A DNA stretch of 64,000 nucleotides from Rapana venosa (Eukaryota; Mollusca; Gastropoda; Neogastropoda; Muricidae): contig CM054153.1 in the NCBI GenBank assembly GCA_028751875.1, positions 27,682,552 to 27,746,551 on the forward strand, written 5' to 3'. The notes under the pieces are model-generated. The model was not told the origin of the DNA, ran no database searches, and saw nothing but the letters and a program-made list of their open reading frames with translations. Position 1 is the first letter of the stretch. Each line of letters starts with the position of its first letter. Below, piece by piece: positions 13,201-26,900 of this stretch. The position numbers were made by a program, and so were the translations under genes.

Positions 13201-16200
13201 TGCTTTACAAGATTCAGCGCTATATAAATTCCATACATTATTATTATATTATTTATATCCTCTGAAGTCAGAGTATGGCTGCCTATATGGAGAGGTACTT
13301 GAAAAGAGTCATACATGCAAATTTCTCATCCGGTGTACTTCCTATTTCACAGTGATTCCCAGGTGGGATGAGCGAGTCAGAGTGCATGTTCTGGGTGACC
13401 CCCAGGGTGTAAAGCTGGGGAACGCACAACAACAATAACAACATTCACTGCTGATTACATTTATCTGCTGCGCTGCTACATCTCAAACCACACAGGTTTT
13501 CCCTTTTTTTCTTCTTTCAAAATAGGTTATGAGCAGTACTTGTACCTTTTAGCTCTGAACTGACTTTTTATTTGTTTGTTTTGTTGTGGGTTTTTTAGTT
13601 GTTGTTTTGGGGTTTGTTTGTTTTACTTTGTTTGTGTGGGTTGTTTTTTTGAGGGGGAGGGGGGTGGGGGAGTGTATGCTATTGATGAAATTTTCTGTGT
13701 CTAAAGTGAGATTATATCAAACATAACCATCAAAACAAAAACAAGTATTTTATTAACTCATTGAGGTTGTGCCGAAGCTTAAGATTCGGCACTCTTTTCT
13801 TTACTGTGACGTGCCGAAGCTTAACTCATTGGAGTCGCTGTGAAATGGATCCCGCCATTTTGTGGTGACGCATGATTTTGGCTATATTTGAAAAATTCAG
13901 CAGACTTACCCAACATAATAATGACATACTCATTATATATCATTGAAAAGTTTATAATGTCTTCTTTTGAGAGTGTTTCACAGTTTTTTAATAGATGACT
14001 GTATTTATTTTTTACAAATTTCCAAAATATGTCACTGAATGCTGAAAAACAAAAAGTTTTGAAAATTAGGGTTGGTATCTTAAATGGCTTGAACTACTCA
14101 TCAACTAGTCCCCTTGAACCAATGTGATGATTTTTCACCAAAGTAAACTTCCCTGAAGCTGGCTGAATCCATGTGATTTCACTTTTTGTACAACAGACTT
14201 TTTTTTTTAAAGAATCATAACACTGGGTGCCTGAAATCCCAAAGATATCACTTGTTGACATGTCAAAGAAAATTGGCCAACAGATAAAAACTAGGCAAGC
14301 TTATGGTCAAGGAAAGCAACTGTGTTTAGAAAAATGATTGCCCTACAGGCCAGAGTAGTTTCCCTTGAGTTAACCATTACTTTGTGTTTTTAAAAAAAAT
14401 CGTAAATCTGCTGAATCTTAACTTATTGAGGTTGTGCCGAAGCTTAAGATTCGGCACTCTTTTCCTTTACTGTGACGTGCCGAAGCTTAAGATTCGGCAG
14501 ACTTACGAATTTTTTTTAAAACACAAAGTAATGGTTAACTCAAGGGAAATTACTCTGGCCTGTAGGGCAATCATTTTTCTAAACACAGTTGCTTTCCTTG
14601 ACCATAAGCTTGCCTAGTTTCTATCTGTTGGCCAATTTTCTTTAACATGTCAACAAGTGATATCTTTGGGATTTCAGGCACCCCAGTGTTATGATTCTTT
14701 AAAAAAAATAAGTCTGTTGTACACAAAGTGAAATCACATGGATTCAGCCAGCTTCAGGGAAGTTTACTTTGGAGAAAAATCATCACATTGGTTCAAGGGG
14801 ACTAGTTGATGAATAGTTCAAGCCATTTAAGATACCAACCCTAATTTTCAAAACTTTTTATTTTTCAGCATTCAGTGACATATTTTGGAAATTTGTAAAA
14901 AATAAATACAGTCATCTATTAAAAAAACTGTGAAACACTCTCAAAAGAAGACATTATAAACTTTTCAATGATATATAATGAGTATGTCATTATTATGTTG
15001 GGTAAGTCTGCTGAATTTTTCAAATATAGCCAAAATCATGCGTCACCACAAAATGGTGGGATCCATTTCACTGCGACTCCAATGAGTTAAATGTCCCCTC
15101 CCCCCTCACCTCCTCCCTCTTATTGTTTTCAGCATACACTGTGATAGATAGTTTAAATAAAGATACCAGATGGCACAATAAGCCTTCTCCTTGACTTTTG
15201 TCCCCTTTTTATAGATTGATAGCTTGCTGGAAAAAAAAAGCAACTGCACTGCTTATTTATTGTACCATCTGGAAATAAAAGTTCTGACTTTGAATTTCTC
15301 CACCTATCCCCTTCCCCCCTTTTTAAAAACAACAACCAACACACTCTAAATTGTGTACATTTTGTCAACAAAATGGAACACAGGTACACAGGCAATCATT
15401 TTTGGTTTCTTTTTGGGTCAGCAGTGTACCAATCAAACCATTCTGTTTACATACAAACAAAACGAATGCTACAACATCCACACTCACTCTTGATCATGCT
15501 GACATCATTGGCTCCATCGCCGATGGCCAGTGTGATGGTCTTCTTGTGTCGCTTCACCAGGTCGACGACCAGAGCTTTCTGGAGAGGGGTGACACGGCAG
15601 CAGATCACCGCCTTGCACATGCAGGCCAGCTCCAGAAACAAGCCCTCCAGTTCTGGCCGCAAGGCAAAGGCCTGCACACAAAAAACAATATATCCCTGAA
15701 GGCGCAATGTGGCTACCTTGACGGTGGGCAAAGACCGTCACATATGCAAAACTCACTGTTGGAAATCCTTGGAGCTCTATCCCCCCCTCCTCCAAACTTT
15801 CTTTCTCTGTGCCTTCCCCTACCAGGTGGGATGTGCAATGCCTGGTCTTTTCCTGTGCTTGTGACTTTACAGGAGGTCTGCCCACTGGCCTCAGCTGACC
15901 AATCCCAACATCACAGCAGCTCATTTCATTGTACAGTTGGCATGCTGGGTATGTTCGTTTTCCGTAACCTACAGAATGCTGACATGAATAACTGGATCTT
16001 TTACAAGCATATTTGATATTCTGCATGTGTATAAACATAAAAGGAATTAAGACACGTTGGCAGGTCTGCACTTAAAGCTGACCTGGGAGATGGTGAAAAT
16101 CCCCAACCTTCATTCACCAGGCGCTGCTGCTGAGATTTGAACCAACAACTTCTGGACCCACAACACTGAAATCGAATGGTCTTAACCACTTGGCTATAGC

Positions 16201-19200
16201 GTCCATCCTAAACTCAATGTATCCTGTCTGTCAAGAATGGTCATTTTTTGGTCAAGTGACGGGAGAATCCCCGCTCGGCTCTGTGTTGTGTCCTTGGGAA
16301 AGACACTTTACTCCTATTTTCCTCACTCCACCCAGGTGTACAAGTGGGTACCAGCTCTGCTGGGGAAGTATCTGGCGACAGACTAGCGTCCTGTCACAGG
16401 GATGGTGAAAAACCATCAGTTCGCTTAACGCTACAGAAACCGGGATAAGCTCCGGCTCTATGGGCCTTCTGGCTCGAAAGAACATACTACTACTACTACT
16501 ACTACGGGAGAATGATAGAAACTATATGGAGGAATTTTGTAAACAGGCGTACAATATGTTTTCCCCACTTTGTTTTCTGCCCAGCCTTTCAGCCGCCCAC
16601 CCAGGATATTCCACATGATTTACTGCTTGTACCAGTTCTGCTGAAGACATAGCTGTGGAGGAGTGATGGAAGTCATGTGGGGAGGGGGTAAGGAATGGTG
16701 AGAGAGGGGCCAGTGGTAAGTACTAGAAGACAAGACTGATTTCTTTTTACAAGTAAACCAGTCCCTAAAGGAGACGGGATAGCTCAGTGGTCGGAGCACT
16801 CGCTTTCCCCCAGCCAAGTTAAGTAGCGTCGAGCGTGGTTACCAGTTGGATGGGTGACCGTTTGCGCACCTTGGCTTCAGTACAGTTCCCCCAGTTCACC
16901 CAGCTGTAAATGGGTACCTGCCCTCTTTAGGGTCAGGGAAGGTAAAGCAGCGAGGGAGAGGAGATGGGCGCCGCCCTCAATATGCTGGCCCTAGAGAAGT
17001 GAGGTCTCTGACGCCTCGCTCCCCTACGACCTTATAGGTTATGGGACTCCTTTACTTTACTTAAAGGACAGTGAGGAAGGGGGGAATGGATGTTCTTTTC
17101 TTTTCGTAATACCTACTTGAAACATTTCAATACCAATCCAATCCTGTTGTTTATAGCCCCGCCAACCACAGAGGCCTTATCAGGGCTGAACATTTCAATA
17201 CCAAAACCAGTACACACTATACTTTGAAGTGTTATGACTACACAGCAAACTTTACTCATGATCCATACACATAACTCCAATTCATGCAAACCAACCACTT
17301 CTTTTTTTCTGTTTTTGCTAGAACACATTCTCTTGGATACATAAGTGTTTCCACTGACCACTTTTCTTTGATATGATCGGGCACAAGTGAAATCTAAGAA
17401 CACTGTCACTTTCTGCTTTCTATCATATACTTAATGCGATCCAACATCTTTCCAAACAGAACTGAGGAACACAAACCCTCCTCTATGAGATTACTCTCTA
17501 CATGAAATTTTTTAATTTCCATTCATTGGATAGAGCTCCAAGGTTCACCAACGGTGAGATTTTTGCGTATGCTACCATTTTTAACACATTTAAAGCAGCC
17601 GCATTCCAACCTTGGAGATGGTGTCTTTACAAGGCGACTGTGTGCATGTGTTTTAAAAATTTTGTCATCTGTTTCTACCAGCACAAAATGGCCTACGCTT
17701 CTGAGAAGCAGAATGGCTTTTTAAAGTGTACGCAAGAGGTTTTGCATGCGTTTGCACTTGTGACCTCAGATTACAGTCTCATCGAAAATACTTCTGGGGG
17801 AATGGAGTCCTTACTAATGTTAACTCCAGAGTAAAATTCCCTGAAATGGGAGCCTCTAGCCTCTATGGTGGCTTGATCCGAGGCCGTCAGATCACAAGCG
17901 CAACGCTCTAACCTCTAGGCTACCCCGAAACCAACACCTTCCCACCAACAACCCCCCCTCCCCCTATGAAATGATCTACCTCCATTTAAAAGCAACTGAT
18001 CATCTGACACAACACAACCAACATCGAAGGACCCTCACAGCGCGCAAATCCAACATCACTCAGTCAAGAGCACTAAATTTAGCGCGCCCCTTCCATTTAC
18101 CAAATGTGGTCAGCTCCTGCTATGATTAGCACCAGCTGGGCTGGGATAGCATGGAATGGATAGCAGCTGAGAGCAGCTGAAAGTGGGGGAAACTGACAGC
18201 AGCAGTGTCCTCACCAGACTGTGCCCGTTGATGACCAGCGACAGCTCCCCAAACTCCTCGTCGTCCACATTCAGGGTGGGGGGCCTGGGGCTGGCAGACT
18301 CCCCGTTGACGAAGAAGGTCTGGCCGTTGCTGATGGCGTGGTCCTCCTTGCAGTCGGGCTTCATGGCCTGCACGCTGTCCACGGCCTGACGCAGCTGGTT
18401 CTCCACCTCCTCCATGGTGTCCGCATCCACGATGAAGGGCTGCTCCATCTCGTCCGTCAGCAGCCGGCAGGAGTACCCGATGTTGATGGCCGTTTCTGCA
18501 CACACACACACAAAATATCCTTCGGATGAGACGATAAACCGAGGCCCCATGTTCGAACGCAAGCAGAACATCTTGCGCACACGTTAAAATCCTGTTCCGC
18601 TTTTCGGAAGAGTAGGCCATTGTGTGCCGGTGAAAAACAGATGACAAAATTTACAAAACCACATACACACGGGGACTGGATGTAAAAAAAGCACATGAGT
18701 GCTTATTTCCTTATCCTCGATATGAAAGAATAAATAAAATAAAATAAAATAAAAAATCACAATGTATGGCTTCAATGGAAAGTCTGACATATAGTTTTTT
18801 AAGTAAAAAGTTAGGCAACAAATGTCAATAAAACAACCAAATCAACACCCCCTCCCCCCCCCCTTCTTGGTTAGAGCTCTGAGAATCATCTAACACGAGA
18901 TGTTGCGTATGCAACCAATTTTGCCCACCATGAACGTAGCCACATTCTGGCTTCAGGGATGATGTCTAAACACAACACCCGAGTTCATGAAGTTTTCTGC
19001 GGTTTTATAGGTCGTCTTCTGTTCTTACCAGCCTAAACAGCCTACTCTCCTAAAAGAAAGAACGGGTTTCAACATATGGGCAAGATGCTCTGCACGCGTT
19101 CGCGTATGGGGTGTCAGTTTATCATCTCATCTGAAGGACTTTCTGGGGAGTGGAGTCAGTACTGATGCTAACTCCACGGGAAAAATCCTCTTGACATTTC

Positions 19201-22200
19201 GGCACTGACTTGAATACAGCCTGATCCTCAGCTGTCAAATCATGAGTGTAACGTTCTAACCCCTTGGCTCCCCCCCCAAAAAAACGCTATTTAATTTTTG
19301 TCAATATGATTTTTATCTAGCCTCAATGTTCATACCTTGTTTGTCTCCAGTCAGCACCCAGATCTTGATGTCGGCGACGGCCAGGTTGGCGATGGTCTCC
19401 GGGACGCCATCCTGAAGCTTGTCCTCGATGGCCGAGGCCCCCACCAGCAACAGGTCAGTCTCTATCTCTTCGTACACTGCGTCCAGCTTCTCGTCTCGGT
19501 CTTCTAGCGATATGCTGGGGGATACATATAGACAGGAGTGAGTTTTAAGATGCTTTGTCATGAGGATATGGCAGTGTTATGAGATAGTGCAGGAGTAGCA
19601 ACTAGCGATATGCTGGGGGATACATATAGAAAGGAGTGAGTTTTAAGATGTTTTGTCATGAGGATATGGCAGCGTTATGAGATAGTGCAGGAGTAGCAAC
19701 TAGCGATATGCTGGGGGATACATATAGAAAGGAGTGAGTTTTAAGATGTTTTGTCATGAGGATATGGCAGCGTTATGAGATAGTGCAGGAGTAGCAACTA
19801 GCGATATGCTGGGGGATACATATAGAAAGGAGTGAGTTTTAAGATGTTTTGTCATGAGGATATGGCAGCGTTATGAGATAGTGCAGGAGTAGCAACTAGC
19901 GATATGCTGGGGGATACATATAGAAAAGAGTGAGTTTTAAGATCTTTTGTCATGAGGATATGGCAGCGTTATGAGATAGTGCAGGAGTAGCAAAAATGGA
20001 AAAGTACAGAAAATGAGACAAACACCTCCCCCCTTCCCCTAATTCTCGCCTCCCTTCCCCTAATTCTCGCCTCCCTTCCCTTGATCACTCTCCAACCCCC
20101 ATCCCCACCCCAAAACAAAAAACCCCAAGTCTTTCTCTCTCTCTCTGGGTTTTTTTGGGTCTTCTTTTGTTTTTTTCCTCCTCCGCTAGAGGTCAGAGGT
20201 TCACAAATGGTCAGATTTTTGCAAAAGTTTACCCACTATTTAGAAAGTGGCACTAGTGTGCAAACGTTTTTTGTTGTTGTTTTTTTCATTCTGCCATTCG
20301 TTCCTATGGACACAAAATGGCCTACTCTTCTAAAAGGCACAACAGAATGTTCTGCGTGCATTCACACACACACACCACAGTTTACAGTCTCATTCAAAAA
20401 GCTTTTCAGGGAGTTGAGTTGGTACTAATGTTAACTCCTGGGGAAAAATCCCCTCAAACAGGCATCTCAGTGATGGCTTGAATCTAAGCCGAATCATCAC
20501 AAGCCCAATGCTCTAACTACTAGGCTATCCCCCACCCCCCTCCAAATCTCTAATTTACCTTGTCTATGAAAAATAACAGTCTCTCACCTGGCTTCATGGT
20601 GTCTAACTTTCCACATCTCATACGTCTCTGGATCGATGTCTTTCTCCGCCAGGCACAGCGTTCGCAGACCTGACTGAGCAAAGTCCTACCAAACAACAAC
20701 AATTATAATAATATATGGAATTTGTATAGTGCTGAATCTTGCAAAGCAAACAAATCAAAGCGCTTGCATTCCCATCATTCACCTGTGTGCAACCGTTCAC
20801 AACAATCCCAGCAGCACTTCTTCAGCTATTTTCATTCAGTCACACTCGGAAACACACCTCGGCCAGATGAACTTAAAGGGTCATAGTTTAGTCATGTTAA
20901 GGCAATGTAAAGCTGCATTGGGAGTTGTGCTTTAGTAATTAAGACTTTAGTACTGTTGCATAATGAACAACTACTGTTTGAGAGAGACAGACAGACTCAT
21001 ACACAGCACAGGCAGAAACAGAGAGAGACAAAGAGACAAAAAAAGATGAAAGAATCGGATTTTATACAGTCTTTTCCTTGTTGCTTCTCAGCTAGAGCTC
21101 CGACGATTTTTGCGCATACAACTATTTTTGTACGCCACTGAGGATTTATAAAGTCTTATTTTCGTTACTGTTAGCTCGCCCGCTTTTCCTGCCTACTGGA
21201 AAAAAACCCTGTTGTGACAGTGAATAAACCAATCTGTGATCTCTATAGTGCTCTCTTATGCACAAAGCGCATTAAAGCCTTCACACCCGTCAGCAAAATC
21301 CAATGCAGCAGAGATAATTCTGCGAGCTGGCAAAACCTTAAAGGGAACACATACTCCATTATAACAAAATGCAGCACAGTCTGAGGCCATCTACAAGTAA
21401 AAGCCTCTGTGTTCATAGAAATTAAAAACACCAATAAGTGAGTGAGAAAAAAATGGAAATGTATAACCTCTTTCCATATAAAATCTCCCCACCACAGCAT
21501 GCAAATCCAGCATAACCCAGTCAAGGGACCAGGACCCAGTACTAAAATTAGCCCCTTCCAATTACAAGTTGAAGTGCAGGCAGTGTCTGCTATAAATTAG
21601 CACCAGCTGGGATGGAGTGGAGAGCAGCTGAGAGTAGTTGAAATTGGGGGAAACTGACAGCTGTGCCACATTAATATGGCATAATGAATTGCCAGAAACT
21701 AAAACATTTATCAACCCACCTGCCTAAATAGTCTTAACAGTCAACCCTGACAGTCATCATTGTCATCACATCACATCACTGAAAGTACCGCACTATCATC
21801 ACTGTTATCGTCGCACCATTTTCAAACCATTACACACCAAATGACAAAGACAGACTGTACAAAACCTTTTTGTTGTTGTTCCTCAGCGAGAGCTCTGAGA
21901 TTCATTTTGCCCACCATGAAGACAGCCGCATTCTGACTTCAGGGGTACAAAATAATTAGACTTCAGGGGTACAAAACAATCAGATTCTTATCCTTTCTTG
22001 TGAAGACTGGTTACAAGGTAATATCATATTCTGGTGTGAAAGACTTGTGCACAGTGTGTTGAATTGCTGATGCAAAATTTTGCACTTGATAGGAACAATT
22101 CCTTATTGTTATTATTATTATCATTATTATTCTCATTATTGCTATCATCATTAAGACCGGGATGGGATAGCTCAGGGTCGGAACACTTGCTTTCCTCCAG

Positions 22201-23916
22201 TCAAGGTTAAGCAGCATCGAGCGTGGTTACCACTTGGTTGGGTGACCGTTTGCAAGCCTTGGCTTCAATACAGTCCCCCAATTCACCCAGCTGTAAATGG
22301 ATACCTGCCTCTTTAGGGTCAGGGAAGGTAAAACAGCAAGGGAGAGGAGATGGGCACTACCATCAATATGCTGGCCCCTTGAGAAGTGAGATCTCTGACG
22401 CCTCTCTCCCTTACGACCTTATAGGTTATGGGACACCTTTACCTTTTTTTTTTAAAACATAAAGACTCACATTGAGTTGGTGCGTGGTCAACTCCTTCAT
22501 GTCAGCACTGGCAGGACTGAGTCGCTCAAAGATGATGTTGTCTGCTCCTTTACAGTACAGTTTGATCTGGTCATCCTTCCTCACTATGACCTGTCCACAT
22601 ATTGAGCACACTTTCATTAGCAGTGAAATCCAAGTCAATTAAAAAAATTAATAAATTTAAAATAATTTAAAAAATTTAAGAAATCCAAGCCAATTACAGT
22701 TTCTAAAAAGTATACTGATTTCAGACAGGATGTTGACCCCAAATTCTTTTTTAATGAGAAGCACCAAAAATATTGAGAAAAAATAAGTCCAACACAACCA
22801 AACAAAAAGAGCACTCACAGACATGCGTTTGCGCACGTTGTTGAAGTCCAGAATGCACAGCAGCTCATACTCCACTTGTATTCCATGAATGTCAATAGTG
22901 ATTGTGTTCGGGGTACGAGCCTGCAACAAAATAGAAAACACACAAAAAACTGTTTTTAAGATATTCTTCATTTCCCAAGCAATAGGAAATACATACAAAA
23001 AACCTGTTAAATAGATATTCTTGATCTCCCAAGTTTGATTTTATTAAATATATTATACAACTCTACTGATCTTAAGTGAAAACTTCATTTTCCCCACCTT
23101 CTGAAAGTGTAAAAGTATTAAAAGGTTGCATGTTCCTGTGTGTGTATTCACACAAGCACATGCATGCAGGCAGGCACGCACGCGCACACACACACACACA
23201 CTGAACCACACAAATTTCTTGCTTGTCAAATCTTCCAATCACACTGCATTCAGAGTACTTCCAGTCTTTACCAACAAAAACAAACTTGCTTGCTTCCTTT
23301 GCAACCAGTACCTTTTCTGATGGTTTTTTTTCAATTAAGAGAAGAGAAAATGAAGCTAAGAGAGACAACACAATGCCAAATATCTTTCCATTAAGAGAAG
23401 TGATGATGCAGCTAACACAGACAACACAGTGCCAAATATCATTCCGTTAATTAAGAGAAGTGATGATGCAGCTTACACAGACAACACAGTGCCAAATATC
23501 TTTCCATTAGGAGAAGTGATGATGCAGCTAACACAGACAACACAATGCCAAATATCTTTCCATTAAGAGAAGTGATGATGCAGCTAACACAGACAACACA
23601 ATGCCAAATATCTTTCCATTAAGAGAAGTGATGATGCAGCTAACACAGACAACACAATGCCAAATATCTTTCCATTAAGAGAAGTGATGATGCAGCTAAC
23701 ACAGACAACACAATGCCAAATATCTTGACAACATAGTGCCAAATGTCTTTACCAGGAAGCAATTCAGAATCACACTGGCTGGTCTAGACTCACCTTGAAG
23801 ACAAAGCCAAAGTTGCGGGCAGCAGAAACCAGGGCTGCTTCATCCGGTGACTGGGCCTGGTATTCCAGTGTCCCTGATGAGGACAACACACAGCAGGTCA
23901 TCACAGATGTTGTCAC

Positions 23917-23993
<77 letters not shown>

Positions 23994-26900
23994 TGAGTGT
24001 GTGTCTGTGCATGCGACCGTGCATGCGTGCGTGCATGCGTGTGTATGTGAGTTGGTTCTTTCCTACTTATTGCTTGTCCTTCAACCTACACAGCACGTAA
24101 AATCAGTACAGGTCAGTCAAGGGTCCAGGGCTATAATCAGCCTGCCCCTTCCTTTTCTTCACCCTCCCAGTTTACTAAGTGTGGTCAATTCCTGCTATAA
24201 TTAGCACCAGCTGGGCTGGGCTGGGATGGAATGGATAGCAGGTGAGAGTAGCTGAAAGTGAGGGAAACTGACAGCTGTGCCTACACTACCTTTCAACTCC
24301 TGTCTGCACTCCAAACTAAGCACCTACACACACAAATCTACTTAGCACATAGTGCAGATGCCTGAGTCTGCTGCTAAACTACAGTATAAGACTTCACCTT
24401 CAAGAAGCTCAAAAGGTCATGAGTAAAGGTTAGGCAAAGAAATATTAAAAGCAAAAATAAAAACAGAAACTTGTTCAGAAAAAGAGAGCAAGAGAAGAAA
24501 GGGTTTATCACAAATACCTAAAAGCAAGCTTAGTTTATCATATAATCCCTAAAAGTAAGCCTGGGTTATGAATACCTAGAAGTAAGCTTGATAATGACAG
24601 AGACAACAGAAACACCAAATATAGCCTGATTCTTTTCTGATAATAAGGTAAAAAGGGAACAGTGCTCCCATAACCTATGCGGTCAATGGGGAGCAAGGTG
24701 TCAAGAGACTTCAGCTTCTCTAAGGGCCAGCCTGTCAAGGGCAGTGCCCATCTCCTCTCCCTAGGTTTTACCTTCCCTCTCCCTAAAGAGGGCAGGAACC
24801 CATTTACAGCTGGGTGACAGGACAGAAGCACACAAACGGTCATCCATCCAAGAAGTGAAAAAAACCCCCAACCTGTTTAAAAACTATACAGAACTTTCAA
24901 AGGAAAACAGCATCGCACCTTAAGCCCAACATTTCACGAGATGATGAAAACAGTAGTGGAGGAAAACAAGTGCTGGAAACCCATTTCAATTTTTTTAATC
25001 TTTTTGAAAATGATTTAAAAAGCCAATATACAAAAAACACCAAAAACTCTCTAAAAAAAAAAAAAACTTTAAATGGAAACTTTTTTGGCATTTTTGAGAA
25101 CAACCATGCCTTTGGCCGACCGACTCGAGTCAGATGAGATGATGTTTTGACATAAAAAAATTTTTTTTTACACAATATTTTCCTATTACCCCCCTTTTCC
25201 CCTTTTTCAATTTATGAACTATTTATGAACTCAAACTTTCAATAAACTTAAAAACCTGCACTTTTTTTTTTTTCCTGCACTAAAGCTCCAAGGTTGTTTT
25301 TTCTTTTTTTTCTTTTACATCGAGGATAATGAAAAACGCTTATGTGCTTTTTTACATCCAGTCCCGTGTGTATGTGGTTCTGTAAATTCTGTCTCGTTCC
25401 CCGGCAACAAGGGCCTACTTTTATGAAAAGGGAACGGATTTAACATGTGCGCAGATGTTCTGCGTGCGTTTGCACACGGGACCTCGGTTTATGTCTCATC
25501 AAAGGACTTTTGGGAGATGGAGTTGCCGATATTCCCAAAAAAATATTCCCTTAAAAAGGGAAATCGAATCCGGGTGTCAGATTGCAACGCAATGTTCAAC
25601 CCACTAGGCCCCCCGTTCCCCATAGTAAAAATGTTTTTTCCCCACCATTCCCCCAGCTGTTTCCCAAACTTTGGGGTCTGATTTCCCAACAAAATAAAAA
25701 CGGGAGAAAAAAAGGTGGGGAGGGAGGGGGGAGAAAGGGAGCAGACAAAAATCTGTAAAAAAAACCCCGGCTCACCATTTCCCGCACTTCGGCCATGACG
25801 GGTGGGAGAGGGCCAGCAGGGTAAAGAAGGGTGCGGCACTGGGGGTCCCTGATGCACCACCCCCAGCAGCTTCCCGTCGTAAAACTAAAAGTTTCTCCCA
25901 TAGGGGGTGGCTGAAAAGCCACTCGGGGGTTTAACTGCACAACAGCAGTTCAGAACAGTCAGTCTCTTAAAGGGATGCCCCCCAAGTAAACCTGAAGCTA
26001 CGCAAACGTCGTCTGTCTGTATCTTGTCTCTTTCCTCTTTTTCTCTCTTTTTTAACCCTTGAAAATTCTCACGTAGTTCGATTATTATCCCGAGCCGAAC
26101 ACAGAAAAACTGAAGCAAAGCAAACACTCTCTCTCTTCTTTGTTTTCCCCTTAAAAATTTCACAACACTCCAAATCACATCCGTAAAGGGATGAAGCTTG
26201 ACTGTGTGGTCCCGTTTTCCCATGAGCCACAGCCGCTCATCGGGATAACACTGGGGGAGTCCAGAACACCCCATGACTTTTTGGGGTTTCAAAACCCCAA
26301 CCTTCCACCCCAAAACCAGGGGGTGATACCTTACTTTTGTGCTCCCTTTTAAAAAGCCTTTCAGAAATTTGTACTTTTACTATCAGGCGACATACATCCC
26401 CACACATAAACCCCACCCCCGCACACACACTAATATACTGAGCATGAACAGACCTTAAACTGAAGAACACCAAAACACACACACTCTCTCTCTTTTCTTT
26501 CCCCCTTTTCTCCCACACAAAATACACTCTCTCTCTTTCTCCACCCCAACACTTTTAAAGACTGCGTACCTCGGACTTAAATAGGACCCCTTTCTCTATT
26601 TTTTTGGGGTCCCTTTTAAGACTTCCCTTGATGGAACTTTTGTTGAAGGTCATGCTTTCTCACACGAAACACCCATTTATAAAAAAACTACCTAGAAATC
26701 TAAGGAAATATAGGCATCATACATTTGGAAGCTGACTTTAAAATTGTCCAAGGGAAAATTCATCAGATTAAAATGTCGGGAAACAGGGTGCTTGCTGGGT
26801 ATAGGGGACGAGATGCCTAGTGGTTAGAACTTGCGTCGCAATCTGACGCCCCGGGGTTCAAAACCCCTTAAAGGGGAATTTTTCCTGGAGAAACACAGTG

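Noticed and set aside
12903..13316. Long minus-strand open frame extended beyond the exon at 12,915-13,138
   Set aside because: The extra part is the LINE-type tail repeat upstream of the acceptor; family homology stops at AHIG.
16060..16205. tRNA-Leu or tRNA-Ser gene on the minus strand
   Set aside because: The boxes are good but the acceptor stem does not pair; the A/B-box unit is followed by SINE-like sequence and recurs at 41,560.
25489..25940. Flippase pseudogene because of frameshifts in the exons from 25.8 to 35.6 kb
   Set aside because: The downstream eleven exons are perfect, and unrelated repeats in the same block have the same indel pattern, so assembly error is the simpler reading.
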